NCBI RefSeq assembly: GCF_003993795.1
Contig: NZ_RWKV01000017.1
Location: 62,001-126,000, forward strand
Origin: Aquabacter cavernae
Lineage (GTDB): Bacteria; Pseudomonadota; Alphaproteobacteria; Rhizobiales; Xanthobacteraceae
DNA length: 64,000 nucleotides
Direction: 5' to 3'
Shown piece after piece: positions 8,744-16,856 of this stretch. The notes beneath the pieces are model-generated. The model saw nothing but the letters and a program-made list of their open reading frames with translations. It was not told the origin of the DNA and ran no database searches. Position 1 is the first letter of the stretch, and each line of letters begins with the position of its first letter. Made by a program: the position numbers and the translations under genes.

Positions 8744-10369
8744 ATGTCCGAGACTCTGACCGGCCAAGCCCTGCTGCACAGTCCGACCTTCAACCGCGGA
8801 AGCGCCTTCGCCGAGGCCGACCGCGCCCGCCTCGGGCTTGAGGGCATGCTGCCCCCCGTGGCGGACACCCTGGAAACCCAGATCGCCCGGGTGCATCTGC
8901 AGCTCGAAACCCTGGACAACGACCTGCAGAAATACCTGCTGCTGAGCGACCTCCAGGCGCGCAACGAGACCCTTTATTACGCCGTGCTCCAGTCGGACCC
9001 GGCCACCTTCATGCCGCTGGTCTATACCCCAACCGTGGGCGAGGCCTGCCAGAAGTTCGACCATGTGCTGCGCGCCAGCCGCGGCATGTATCTGCCCATC
9101 ACCGCCAAGGGGCGCCTCAAGTCCATCCTGGCCAACTGGCCGCAGAAGGACGTGCGCTTCATCGTCGTCACCGATGGCGAGCGCATCCTGGGCCTCGGCG
9201 ATCTCGGCGTGAACGGCATGGGCATTCCGGTGGGCAAGCTTGCCCTCTACACGGTGTGCGCGGGCGTTCCCCCGGAGCTGACCCTGCCCATCACCCTGGA
9301 TGTCGGCACCAACAACCCGCTCTATCTCGACGACCCGCTCTATCTGGGCCTGCGCCAGAACCGGGTGCGCGGCGCGGAATACGATGCCTTCATCGAGGAG
9401 TTCGTGACCGCCATCACCGAGCTTTATCCCAAGTGCTGCCTGCAGTGGGAAGACTTCGCCAACATCAATGCCGTGCCGATCCTTGAGCGCTACAAGGACC
9501 GCACCTGCACCTATAATGACGACATCCAGGGCACGGCCGCCGTGGCGGTGGCCGGCATCTATGGCGCGCTGCGCATCTCCAAGGAGAAGCTCACCGACCA
9601 GACTTTCCTGTTCCTGGGCGGAGGCTCCGCGGCCACCGGCATCGCGGAACTCATCAGCGAAGCCATGGTGCTGGAGGGCCTCACCATCGAGGAGGGCCAT
9701 GCGCGCAACTGGCTGTTCGACATTAACGGCCTGATGGTGAAGTCGCGCACCGACCTCGCCGACTTCCAGAAGCCGTTCGCCCACGACCATGCGGCGTGCA
9801 CCTCCTTCGTGGAGGCCATCGAGCAGATCAAGCCCACCGCCATCATCGGCGTCAGCACCGTGCCGAAGCTGTTCAACCAGGCGGTGATCGAGGCCATGTC
9901 GCGCATCAATGCGCGGCCCGTCATCTTCCCCTATTCCAACCCCACCTCGCGCTCCGAGTGCACGGCGGAAGAGGCCTATAAGTGGTCCGCCGGGCAGGCC
10001 ATCTTCGCCTCGGGCAGCCCGTTCCAGCCGGTGACTTTGGGTGACAAGACCTTCGTCCCCGGCCAGGGCAACAACGTCTATATCTTCCCGGCCATGGGCA
10101 TGGCGGTGCTGGCCACCCAGGCCACCCGCGTCACCCAGGACATGTTCATCGTCGCCGCCCAGGCGGTGGCCGAACTGGTGACGCAGGAGGACCTGGACAA
10201 GGGCCTCATCTATCCGCCGCAGAACGACATCCGCAAAGCCTCGCTCCATGTGGCGGCGCGCATCGCCGAGCGCATCTATGACAAGGGCCTCGCCCGCGTC
10301 CCGCGCCCGGACGATATCGCCGCCCATATCGAGGCGATGGCCTACCAGCCCGCCTATCCGAAGGTGTGA
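8744..10369 (+). CDS. maeA: malic enzyme (malate to pyruvate + CO2)
   Basis: 541-residue malic enzyme of the long type found in E. coli MaeA/SfcA and in eukaryotes, not the fused phosphotransacetylase type common in rhizobia. Seen: YTPTVGEACQ (catalytic Tyr region), GLGDLGVNGMGIPVGKLALY, the metal/malate site in ILERYKDRTCTYNDDIQGTA, and the dinucleotide motif FLGGGSAATGIAEL. Cofactor (NAD or NADP) cannot be decided by eye. The ATG at 8744 fits the family N-terminus. It sits 84 bp after fumC; fumarate to malate to pyruvate would drain C4 acids from phenylacetate breakdown. Its stop overlaps the start region of the exporter gene. Confidence 0.93.
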   Translation: MSETLTGQALLHSPTFNRGSAFAEADRARLGLEGMLPPVADTLETQIARVHLQLETLDNDLQKYLLLSDLQARNETLYYAVLQSDPATFMPLVYTPTVGEACQKFDHVLRASRGMYLPITAKGRLKSILANWPQKDVRFIVVTDGERILGLGDLGVNGMGIPVGKLALYTVCAGVPPELTLPITLDVGTNNPLYLDDPLYLGLRQNRVRGAEYDAFIEEFVTAITELYPKCCLQWEDFANINAVPILERYKDRTCTYNDDIQGTAAVAVAGIYGALRISKEKLTDQTFLFLGGGSAATGIAELISEAMVLEGLTIEEGHARNWLFDINGLMVKSRTDLADFQKPFAHDHAACTSFVEAIEQIKPTAIIGVSTVPKLFNQAVIEAMSRINARPVIFPYSNPTSRSECTAEEAYKWSAGQAIFASGSPFQPVTLGDKTFVPGQGNNVYIFPAMGMAVLATQATRVTQDMFIVAAQAVAELVTQEDLDKGLIYPPQNDIRKASLHVAARIAERIYDKGLARVPRPDDIAAHIEAMAYQPAYPKV

Positions 10370-10371
10370 AA

Positions 10372-11664
10372 ATGAAGGCGGGCCCCATGCCGACAACAGC
10401 GACCGACGAGCGCAAGCAGGCGCTCGCTTTGGTGGAGGCCACGGCCCGCCTTCTCTTCACGAACGGCCAGACAACGGAGCGTACCGTCCATGCGGTGGTG
10501 CGCCTCGGAAAGCATCTGGGCTTCAACTTTGAAGTCACCGCCCGCTGGGGCGAGTTCACCCTGCGCAGCCTGGAAGAGGACGGCTCCGACCAGATCACGG
10601 TGCTTTCCCTCGTCCCTATGGGCGTCGAGATGCACAAGGTGATGGAGGCGCTCCATATCGTGGACAAGGTGTGCAGCGGGGCGCTCACCGTCGGCGCGGC
10701 GCTGACGCAGCTCAATCAGGTGGCGAAGCTCAAGCCGGTCTCCCTGCTGCGCTTCGGCCTCCTGGCCGCCCTGGGCGCCTCTGCGCTGGCCGTCATCGGC
10801 GGGGCAACGCAGCCGCTCGTGCTCCTCATCGTCTTCGCCAGCACGCTTGCGGGCGCGTGCCTGCGCCGGGGCATCGCCCACGCTTTCCCAAGCCCCCTGC
10901 CCCAGCCTCTGGGCGCGGCCTTCCTGGCAGGGCTTGTGGCCACCGCCGCCTCCTGGTTCCTGCCGCCCGAATCCGTGTTCCTGATCGCCTTGTGCCCCTG
11001 CATGGTCCTGGTGCCGGGGCCGCACCTGCTGAACGGAACGCTGGACATCGCCCATCTGCGCGTTCCCCTGGGCGCGGCCCGGCTCGCCTATGGCAGCGTG
11101 ATCATCCTGCTGATTTCCATCGGGCTCATTTCCGGCCTGGTCTCCGGCGGGCGGAACCTACCGCTCGCCGGCGGCCTGGACGACGTGCCGCTCATCATCG
11201 ACATGATCGCCGCCGCCCTGGCGGTCGCCGCCTACGGCACCTTCTTCTCCATGCCCTGGCGGATGCTGCCGTTTCCCATGGTGGTGGGCATGCTGGCGCA
11301 CGCCCTTCACTGGCTGGGCCAGAGCGCGGGGCTCGGCCTTGCGCTCCCGGCCTTCATCGCCTGCCTGTTCGTGGGCTGCGTGGTCACGCCTCTGGCCAAT
11401 CGCCTGCGCCTGCCGTTCGCGGCGGTGGCGTTCGCCTCCGTGGTGTCGCTGGTGCCGGGCTCGTTCGTGTTCCGCATGTGCGACAATCTCATTCAACTGG
11501 TGAATGCCAGTGCCGCCACGGCCCCGCCGCTCCTGTTCGCGGCCATGGTCAACGGCACCAATGCCGCGACCATCCTCATCGCCATGGCTTTCGGCCTCAT
11601 CCTGCCGAAGACGATGATCGAGGACCTGTTCCCGCCGCGCTATCTGACGCCGGAGCGCTCCTGA
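10372..11664 (+). CDS. ThrE-family threonine/serine exporter-like membrane protein
   Basis: 430-residue inner-membrane protein of the ThrE family (DUF1212 and DUF3815 parts fused). The cytoplasmic N-terminal domain spans about residues 15-120 (LFTNGQTTERTVHAVVRLGKHLGF and RWGEFTLRS, typical of DUF1212). About ten hydrophobic segments follow. The ATG at 10372 lies 2 bp after the maeA stop with AAGG seven bases upstream, so it is probably translationally coupled to maeA. Known members export threonine/serine; close relatives have been suggested to move small dicarboxylates. Its 3' end overlaps the end of convergent paaX by 68 bp. Confidence 0.85.
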   Translation: MKAGPMPTTATDERKQALALVEATARLLFTNGQTTERTVHAVVRLGKHLGFNFEVTARWGEFTLRSLEEDGSDQITVLSLVPMGVEMHKVMEALHIVDKVCSGALTVGAALTQLNQVAKLKPVSLLRFGLLAALGASALAVIGGATQPLVLLIVFASTLAGACLRRGIAHAFPSPLPQPLGAAFLAGLVATAASWFLPPESVFLIALCPCMVLVPGPHLLNGTLDIAHLRVPLGAARLAYGSVIILLISIGLISGLVSGGRNLPLAGGLDDVPLIIDMIAAALAVAAYGTFFSMPWRMLPFPMVVGMLAHALHWLGQSAGLGLALPAFIACLFVGCVVTPLANRLRLPFAAVAFASVVSLVPGSFVFRMCDNLIQLVNASAATAPPLLFAAMVNGTNAATILIAMAFGLILPKTMIEDLFPPRYLTPERS

Positions 11665-12502
11665 AGCGCCGCCAGTTCTCCTCGCCCGGCGGCAGCGGTT
11701 CGCCATATTCGTTCACCGCATGGGCATCGAGCCAGCGCTCGGCGCCCGGCAGCAGCGCGCCATAGACCTCCGCGCAGAGCCGCCGCGCCTCGCCGCCCGG
11801 CCATGCGGATGGCAGAAGCTCCTCCGGCAGCATGGGATCGCGCAGCACGATGCGGCGATATTCATGGATCAGCAACACACGGGCCAGCAGGCATTCGATG
11901 TCGGAGAGCGCATCGCCTTCGGCCAGCGCCGCGCGCAGCGGCCCGAACGTCTCCAGGAAGCGCCCATAGGCGGCGCCGGTCGCCTCCAGCGCGAAGGCGC
12001 GCGTCGCCAGTGCCCGGCTTTGCGCCGCATCCCCCGTGGCGCTGAGGCGCACCAGCCCGTCCAGGTCCGGCACAGGCGTGCCGCCGGGCGCCACCCACAC
12101 GCCGGGCGCCAGCGTGCCGAAGCCCGCCTCCTCCATGACCGGACGCGCGGCGGGATCACCCGCCACCAGCTCGAACCGGCCAGCCCAGGGCGGCGGATCG
12201 GCGCTGTAGATGTGGGCCGTGGCCTGCCGGAAGACGTCCCGGCCCTTTTCCGCCAGCCGGTAATAGGAATTGCGCCCCACCTTGGTGCGCTCCAGCCATC
12301 CGTCCGAGGCGAGGCGCGACATGGCCGTGCGCACGACACCGTCCGAAATGCCCATGGCCTTGAAGAAAGCGGAAAGCGTGCCGAGCCAGACGCTGCCGCC
12401 GCGCGGCACGATGGCGTCGCCATAGATGGTCACGATGATGGACCAGGTGCGCGAGGGCTCGGCGCGGATATGGTCGAGGATGGCGTCAAGGGGATGGGAC
12501 AT
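11597..12502 (-). CDS. paaX: PaaX-family transcriptional repressor
   Basis: 301-residue regulator of the PaaX family, which represses phenylacetate genes and is released by phenylacetyl-CoA. The N-terminal winged-helix domain includes SIIVTIYGDAIVPRGGSVWLG and GVVRTAMSRLASDGWLERTKVGRNSYYRL. The C-terminal part carries RVLLIHEYRRIVLRDPMLPEELLPSAWPG, a hallmark of PaaX. The last 20 or so residues are Ser/Ala-rich and lie in the overlap with the thrE-like gene. Together with paaABCDE 4.6 kb away it points to local control of the epoxidase operon. Confidence 0.93.
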   Translation of the reverse strand: MSHPLDAILDHIRAEPSRTWSIIVTIYGDAIVPRGGSVWLGTLSAFFKAMGISDGVVRTAMSRLASDGWLERTKVGRNSYYRLAEKGRDVFRQATAHIYSADPPPWAGRFELVAGDPAARPVMEEAGFGTLAPGVWVAPGGTPVPDLDGLVRLSATGDAAQSRALATRAFALEATGAAYGRFLETFGPLRAALAEGDALSDIECLLARVLLIHEYRRIVLRDPMLPEELLPSAWPGGEARRLCAEVYGALLPGAERWLDAHAVNEYGEPLPPGEENWRRFRSAPASDSAAGTGPRSSSSAG

Positions 12503-12591
12503 GCCCGATCCATAAAGCCCCGCGAGACCTTGCGGAAGCCGTCACGCCCATGCAGGACGCATCCGTGCGGTCAAACCGTCCCGTGGGCGCG

Positions 12592-13377
12592 TCAGAGCGC
12601 CTTTGCCGGAACCCGCGCTTTCGCGGCGGTGGCGCGCGGCTTGGCGGCCGCCGTGCGGGGCTTGGCCGGCGCCTTCACGCCCGCCGCCGGCGTGGGCCTG
12701 GGGGCCGGTGTTGCAGCGGCCTGGCCATTCTCTTGCGCGTCCGCGCCCTTCGCGGGCACTGCCTCCGCCTCGACGCCCACCGAGGCCATCGCCTGCGCCG
12801 CGCCGCCGGAGATGAGCGCGGTGACGAGCCGGGCATAATCGGTGCGGGTCAGGCCCTTGCCGTCGCGGAACCAGAGATAGTGCCAGTTCAGCATGCCGAA
12901 CAGGGACATGGTGACCGGCTTCAGCAGCGGCCCGCGCCCCACTTCCGGCACCGCCTCGGCGATGGCGTCGGAGAACAGCACCACGATGGTCCGCTCCATG
13001 CCGCGCAGGATTTCCTGGCGCTCCTTCGGCAGCAGCTTGAGATTCGCGATCTGGATCTGATGCTCGGCATCGGCATCCCGATAGGCTTCCAGCAGCGCCG
13101 CGCAGATGGCTTCGAGGCGCGCCTTCGGGCCCTCCGCCGCAGCGGCCGCCGCCTCGACCGCCTGGATCAAGCTTTCGAGATGGGCCGAGATGATGTCGAA
13201 GAGCAGCGCTTCCTTGTCGGAATAATAGTGATAGAGCAAGGCCTTGGACACGCCGCACGCATCCGCGATCATGGTGATCGAGGTGCCGGAATAGCCGAAC
13301 CGCGCGAACAGCTCCGCGGAGCTGTGCAGAATTGCCTGCCGCTTGGTGTCGTAATCCTGTGCGCGGGTGCGAGCCAT
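12592..13377 (-). CDS. TetR/AcrR-family regulator with basic C-terminal tail
   Basis: 261 residues. Residues 1-70 form a clear TetR DNA-binding domain (helix-turn-helix ITMIADACGVSKALLYHYYS), and residues 75-200 an effector-binding helical domain. From about residue 205 comes an Ala/Pro/Lys/Arg-rich tail of some 55 residues resembling histone H1-like tails, which is unusual for the family. The ATG at 13377 fits the start of the HTH domain; earlier in-frame ATG codons add unrelated residues. It lies 89 bp upstream of paaX and is divergent from an ABC importer with a palindromic operator between, so it probably controls that importer. PaaR-type regulation by an aromatic acyl-CoA is possible but unproven. 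Confidence 0.88.
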   Translation of the reverse strand: MARTRAQDYDTKRQAILHSSAELFARFGYSGTSITMIADACGVSKALLYHYYSDKEALLFDIISAHLESLIQAVEAAAAAAEGPKARLEAICAALLEAYRDADAEHQIQIANLKLLPKERQEILRGMERTIVVLFSDAIAEAVPEVGRGPLLKPVTMSLFGMLNWHYLWFRDGKGLTRTDYARLVTALISGGAAQAMASVGVEAEAVPAKGADAQENGQAAATPAPRPTPAAGVKAPAKPRTAAAKPRATAAKARVPAKAL

Positions 13378-13508
13378 CCTTAAGTCCATCCATCCTTCAC
13401 CGGAGCCCGGAACCAAAACCCGTCCCCCGTGGGAATTCCGTCCGGCCCTTCAAACATTGTCCGGTTGGCCGATCAATGTAACGGAACATCGCGGGGGCCG
13501 CCACGGAT

Positions 13509-13536
13509 AAGATTGACCAATCGGTCGGTTAATCTT
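13509..13536. promoter_or_regulatory. candidate TetR operator
   Basis: Inverted repeat with 10-bp arms (13509-13518 and 13527-13536, one mismatch) around an 8-bp centre, of the form AAGATTRACC-N8-GGTTAATCTT. It lies between the divergent TetR and ABC importer genes, 96 bp before the SBP start. A related half-site cluster (GGTTGGCCGATCAAT) lies near 13463-13477. The size and shape suit a TetR dimer. Confidence 0.6.
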
Positions 13537-13631
13537 AGATTGGCAACGTCGCCGTCCTTCCCTAAGGTGGCGGCCGGGAGGCGGGCCAAACCCGCTCCCA
13601 TCGATCAGGACCCTTTTGGGAGGAACGCCAC

Positions 13632-14804
13632 ATGCGAACGTCCGTAACCGGACGGTGGGCGCTGCGCGCCGTCGCCCTTGCCGCCGCCATTTCCACGAGC
13701 CTTGGATCCAGCTTCGCCCTCGCGGCGGACCCTGTGAAGATCGGCTCCGTGGTCTCCGCCACCGGTCCGGCCGCCTTCCTGGGCGACCCCGAGGCGAAGA
13801 CGCTGAAGCTTTATGTCGAAGAGCTGAACAAGAAGGGCGGCCTGCTGGGCCGGCCCGTCGAGCTTGTGCTCTATGACGACGGGGGCGACGCCAACAAGGC
13901 CAAGACCTTCGCCACCCGCCTCGTCGAGGACGACAAGGTGGTCGCCATGGTCGGCGGCACCACCACCGGCACCACCATGGCCATGATCCCGGTCTTCGAG
14001 GATGCCAAGGTGCCCTTCATCTCGCTGGCCGGCGCCATCGAGATCATCGAGCCGGTGCGCGAATTCGTCTTCAAGACCCCGCACACGGACAAGACCGCGT
14101 GCCAGAAGATCTTCGAGGACATGAAGGCCAAGGGCTTCACCAAGATCGGCATGATCTCGGGCACGGACGGCTTCGGCAAGTCCATGCGCGCCCAGTGCCT
14201 GAAGGTGATCGGCGACTACGGCATCACCGTGCTGGTGGACGAGAATTACGGCGCGTCGGATTCCGACATGACGCCCCAGCTCAACAAGATCAAGAACACC
14301 GCGGGCATCCAGGCGGTGCTGAACCCCGGCTTCGGCCAGGGCCCGGCCATCGTGACCCGCAACTACGCCCAGCTCGGCATCACCCTGCCGCTCTATGAGA
14401 GCCACGGCGTCGCTTCCAAGAGCTACGTGGACCTCGCCGGCCCCGCCGCCGACGGCGTGCGCCTGCCCGCCCCCGCCTTGCTGGTGGCCGACAAGCTCGC
14501 CGCAGACGACCGGCAGAAGGCGGTCGTGATGGAGTACAAGACCATCTACGAGAAGGCCACGGGCCAGCCGGTCTCCACCTTCGGCGGCTATGCGTTCGAC
14601 GGCATGCAGCTCATGGTCAAGGCCATCGAGACCGCCAAGTCCACCGACCCGCAGAAGATCCGCGACGCCCTTGAGAACACCAAGGACTATGTGGGCGTGA
14701 CCGGCATCTACACCATGTCTGCCAAGGACCATCTCGGCCTCGGCACGGACTCCTTCCGCCTGCTCCTCATCAAGGGCGGCGACTGGGTCATCGAAGGCAA
14801 GTGA
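13632..14804 (+). CDS. ABC importer substrate-binding protein, branched-chain amino acid type
   Basis: 390-residue periplasmic binding protein of the Leu/Ile/Val family (Peripla_BP_6). A signal peptide covers about residues 1-31 (positive MRTSVTGRWALR, hydrophobic core, AxA before DPVKIG). The mature part begins VKIGSVVSATGPAAFLGDPE and contains LNKKGGLLGRPVELVLYDD and FKTPHTDKTACQKIFEDMKAKG, usual for the family. The ATG at 13632 follows GGGAGGAACGCC. First gene of a five-gene importer operon. The ligand cannot be read from sequence; the nearby paa genes and TetR regulator make an aromatic acid a reasonable guess. Confidence 0.92.
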   Translation: MRTSVTGRWALRAVALAAAISTSLGSSFALAADPVKIGSVVSATGPAAFLGDPEAKTLKLYVEELNKKGGLLGRPVELVLYDDGGDANKAKTFATRLVEDDKVVAMVGGTTTGTTMAMIPVFEDAKVPFISLAGAIEIIEPVREFVFKTPHTDKTACQKIFEDMKAKGFTKIGMISGTDGFGKSMRAQCLKVIGDYGITVLVDENYGASDSDMTPQLNKIKNTAGIQAVLNPGFGQGPAIVTRNYAQLGITLPLYESHGVASKSYVDLAGPAADGVRLPAPALLVADKLAADDRQKAVVMEYKTIYEKATGQPVSTFGGYAFDGMQLMVKAIETAKSTDPQKIRDALENTKDYVGVTGIYTMSAKDHLGLGTDSFRLLLIKGGDWVIEGK

Positions 14805-14826
14805 GCCGCTAGCTCCCTCCTCCCTT

Positions 14827-14921
14827 CCCCCTCCCCACCCCTCCCCCGCACGCGGGAGAGGGAGCTGGGACAGGTGTAACGGAAAGCCCTCTCCCGCCTG
14901 CGGGGGAGGGTTGGGAGGGGG
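14827..14921. repeat. long inverted repeat of CTCTCCCGC-type palindromes
   Basis: Two arms of about 35 bp (14827-14862 and 14887-14921) are near-perfect inverted repeats. Each arm also contains its own smaller CCCGC/GCGGG hairpin. A third short unit lies near 14984-15007. Related units occur at about 5599-5619, 32032-32172, 47648-47672 and 59556-59592. Here the repeat lies between the SBP gene and the first permease gene of the same operon and could reduce downstream expression relative to the SBP. Confidence 0.7.
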
Positions 14922-15036
14922 CCGACCAGGCAGTGCGGCATCGCCTGGGTTTCAAAAACCGCAGCCCTTTCCTTATCGTCTCTCCTCCCGCTCACGGGAG
15001 AGGAGCCCCCTTCAACAGGACCCGCGCGAGCAATCC

Positions 15037-15909
15037 ATGGCCGAGTTCCTGCAATTGGTGTTTTCGGGTCTGACGGTGGGCGCGGTCTACGCGCTCGTCG
15101 CGCTCGGCTTCACACTCATCTACAACGCCTCGGACGTCATCAATTTCGCCCAGGGCGACTTCGTGATGATCGGGGGCATGGGCACCGTGTTCCTGGCGGC
15201 TGCGGGCATCGCGCTGCCGCTCGCGGCCCTCATGGCCATCGTGGGCGCGGTCATTGTCGGCCTGCTGCTGCACCGGCTCGCCATCGAGCCCGCGCGCGGT
15301 GCCTCGCCGGTGGCCCTCATCATGATCACCATCGGCGCGTCGATCTTCATCAAGGGCATCGCCCAGGTGGTGTTCGACAAGCAGTTCCATTCCCTGCCCG
15401 CCTTCTCCGGCGACACCCCCATCCAGGTGGGCGGCGCCACCATCCTGCCCCAGAGCCTGTGGGTCATGGGCGTCGCGCTCGGCCTGTTCGTGGCGCTGTA
15501 TCTCTTCCTTGAGAAGACCCTGCTGGGCAAGGCGCTGCTGGCCACCGCCGCCAACCGGCTCGCGGCGCGCCTCGTGGGCGTCAACGTCACCATCATCCTC
15601 GCGCTCGCCTTCGGCGTCTCGGCGGCCATCGGCGCCATTGCGGGCGTGGTGGTCACGCCCATCACGCTCACCCGCTATGACGTGGGCACCATGTTCGCGC
15701 TCAAGGGCTTCGCCGCCGCCATGGTGGGCGGCATGGGCAATCCGCTGGGCGCGGTGGTGGGCGGCCTGCTCATCGGCCTGCTGGAAGCGTTCGGCGCGGG
15801 CTACATCTCCTCCACCTACAAGGATGCCGTGGCCTTCGTGGTGATCCTCCTGGTGCTGTTCTTCCTCCCGCGCGGCCTGTTCGGCGGGCGCTCCGTGGAG
15901 CGCGTGTGA
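15037..15909 (+). CDS. livH: branched-chain amino acid-type ABC permease, LivH family
   Basis: 290-residue integral membrane subunit with about eight hydrophobic segments. It begins FLQLVFSGLTVGAVYALVALG and includes NFAQGDFVMIGG, the LivH-type signature. GVSAAIGAIAGVVVTPITLTRYDVG and GGMGNPLGAVVGGLLIG match the coupling region. The ATG at 15037 was chosen by family length; an upstream in-frame extension covers the repeat region and is not protein-like. Its stop overlaps the livM start (TGATG). The symbol denotes the family; the substrate is unknown. Confidence 0.92.
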   Translation: MAEFLQLVFSGLTVGAVYALVALGFTLIYNASDVINFAQGDFVMIGGMGTVFLAAAGIALPLAALMAIVGAVIVGLLLHRLAIEPARGASPVALIMITIGASIFIKGIAQVVFDKQFHSLPAFSGDTPIQVGGATILPQSLWVMGVALGLFVALYLFLEKTLLGKALLATAANRLAARLVGVNVTIILALAFGVSAAIGAIAGVVVTPITLTRYDVGTMFALKGFAAAMVGGMGNPLGAVVGGLLIGLLEAFGAGYISSTYKDAVAFVVILLVLFFLPRGLFGGRSVERV

Positions 15910-16856
15910 TGGCGGCGAAGCTTCTCAATTCGCGTCTCGCGACGCTGGTCTTCCTCGCCATCATCATCGGCGTGATCCCCTATCTCGCCCCGTCCGCCTT
16001 CTATCTGCGGGTGGCGGCGGTGGTGTGGGTGTTCGCGCTCGCCGCCCTCGGCCTCACCGTCCTCATGGGCTATGCGGGCCAGGTGAGCCTCGGCCATGCG
16101 GGCTTCCTGGGCATCGGCGGCTATGCGGTGGCCATCGGCCCGGCCCAGTTCGGCCTTCACCCGGCGCTCTGCCTGCTCATCGGCGCGGTGATCGCGGGCG
16201 TGCTCGCCTTCCTGGTGGGGCGACCGATCCTGAAGCTAAAGGGCTATTACCTCGCCATCGCCACTTTGGGCTTCGGCGTCATCCTCTCCCTGGTCTTCCA
16301 CAGCGAGAGCCAATGGACCGGTGGCCCGGACGGCATGCAGGTGGCCCGCGTCACCCTGTTCGGCTGGCGCCTGTCGGGCTCGGCCAACTGGTATTGGGTC
16401 ACGGGCGGCGCGCTGCTCATCGGGGCGTGGCTGGCGCTGAATATCGGCGCGAGCCCCACGGGGCGGGCGCTCAAGGCACTGCACGACAGCGAGGTGGCCG
16501 CCGCCGGGTCCGGCATCGACGTGAGCGCCAAGAAGCTCGCCGCCTTCGTCATCGGCGCGGTCTATGCGGCAGTGGCCGGCGGACTGCTGGCGGCCATGAA
16601 CGGCCTCATCACGCCCGACGCGGCCGGCTTCATGCACTCCATCGAGCTGGTGGCCATGGTCATCATCGGCGGCCTCGGCTCGGTGCTGGGCGCCGTGGTG
16701 GGCGCCGCCTTCCTGGTGGTGCTGCCCCAGGCCCTCACCTTCATGCACGATTACGAGCAGGCCGTGCTCGGCTTCCTCATCATGGCGTTCATGATCTTCC
16801 TGCCGGCGGGCATCGTCCCCACCGTGCGCAAATGGCTGCTGGAGCGCCTGTCATGA
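15909..16856 (+). CDS. livM: branched-chain amino acid-type ABC permease, LivM family
   Basis: 315-residue second permease of the importer. Family motifs are seen in LTVLMGYAGQVSLGHAGFLGIGGYA (about residues 48-72), LKLKGYYLAIATLGFG and ALHDSEVAAAGSGIDVSAKKLAAFVIGA. Alternating hydrophobic stretches give eight to ten transmembrane helices. The ATG at 15909 shares bases with the livH stop, and its own stop overlaps the livG ATG, so the four transporter genes are translationally chained. Confidence 0.93.
   Translation: MAAKLLNSRLATLVFLAIIIGVIPYLAPSAFYLRVAAVVWVFALAALGLTVLMGYAGQVSLGHAGFLGIGGYAVAIGPAQFGLHPALCLLIGAVIAGVLAFLVGRPILKLKGYYLAIATLGFGVILSLVFHSESQWTGGPDGMQVARVTLFGWRLSGSANWYWVTGGALLIGAWLALNIGASPTGRALKALHDSEVAAAGSGIDVSAKKLAAFVIGAVYAAVAGGLLAAMNGLITPDAAGFMHSIELVAMVIIGGLGSVLGAVVGAAFLVVLPQALTFMHDYEQAVLGFLIMAFMIFLPAGIVPTVRKWLLERLS

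Noticed and set aside
7166-10396. Open frame of 1076 codons on the minus strand opposite fumC and maeA
   Set aside because: His/Gly/Val-rich with no domain sense. It is the antisense shadow typical of high-GC genes; fumC and maeA on the plus strand carry full family motifs.
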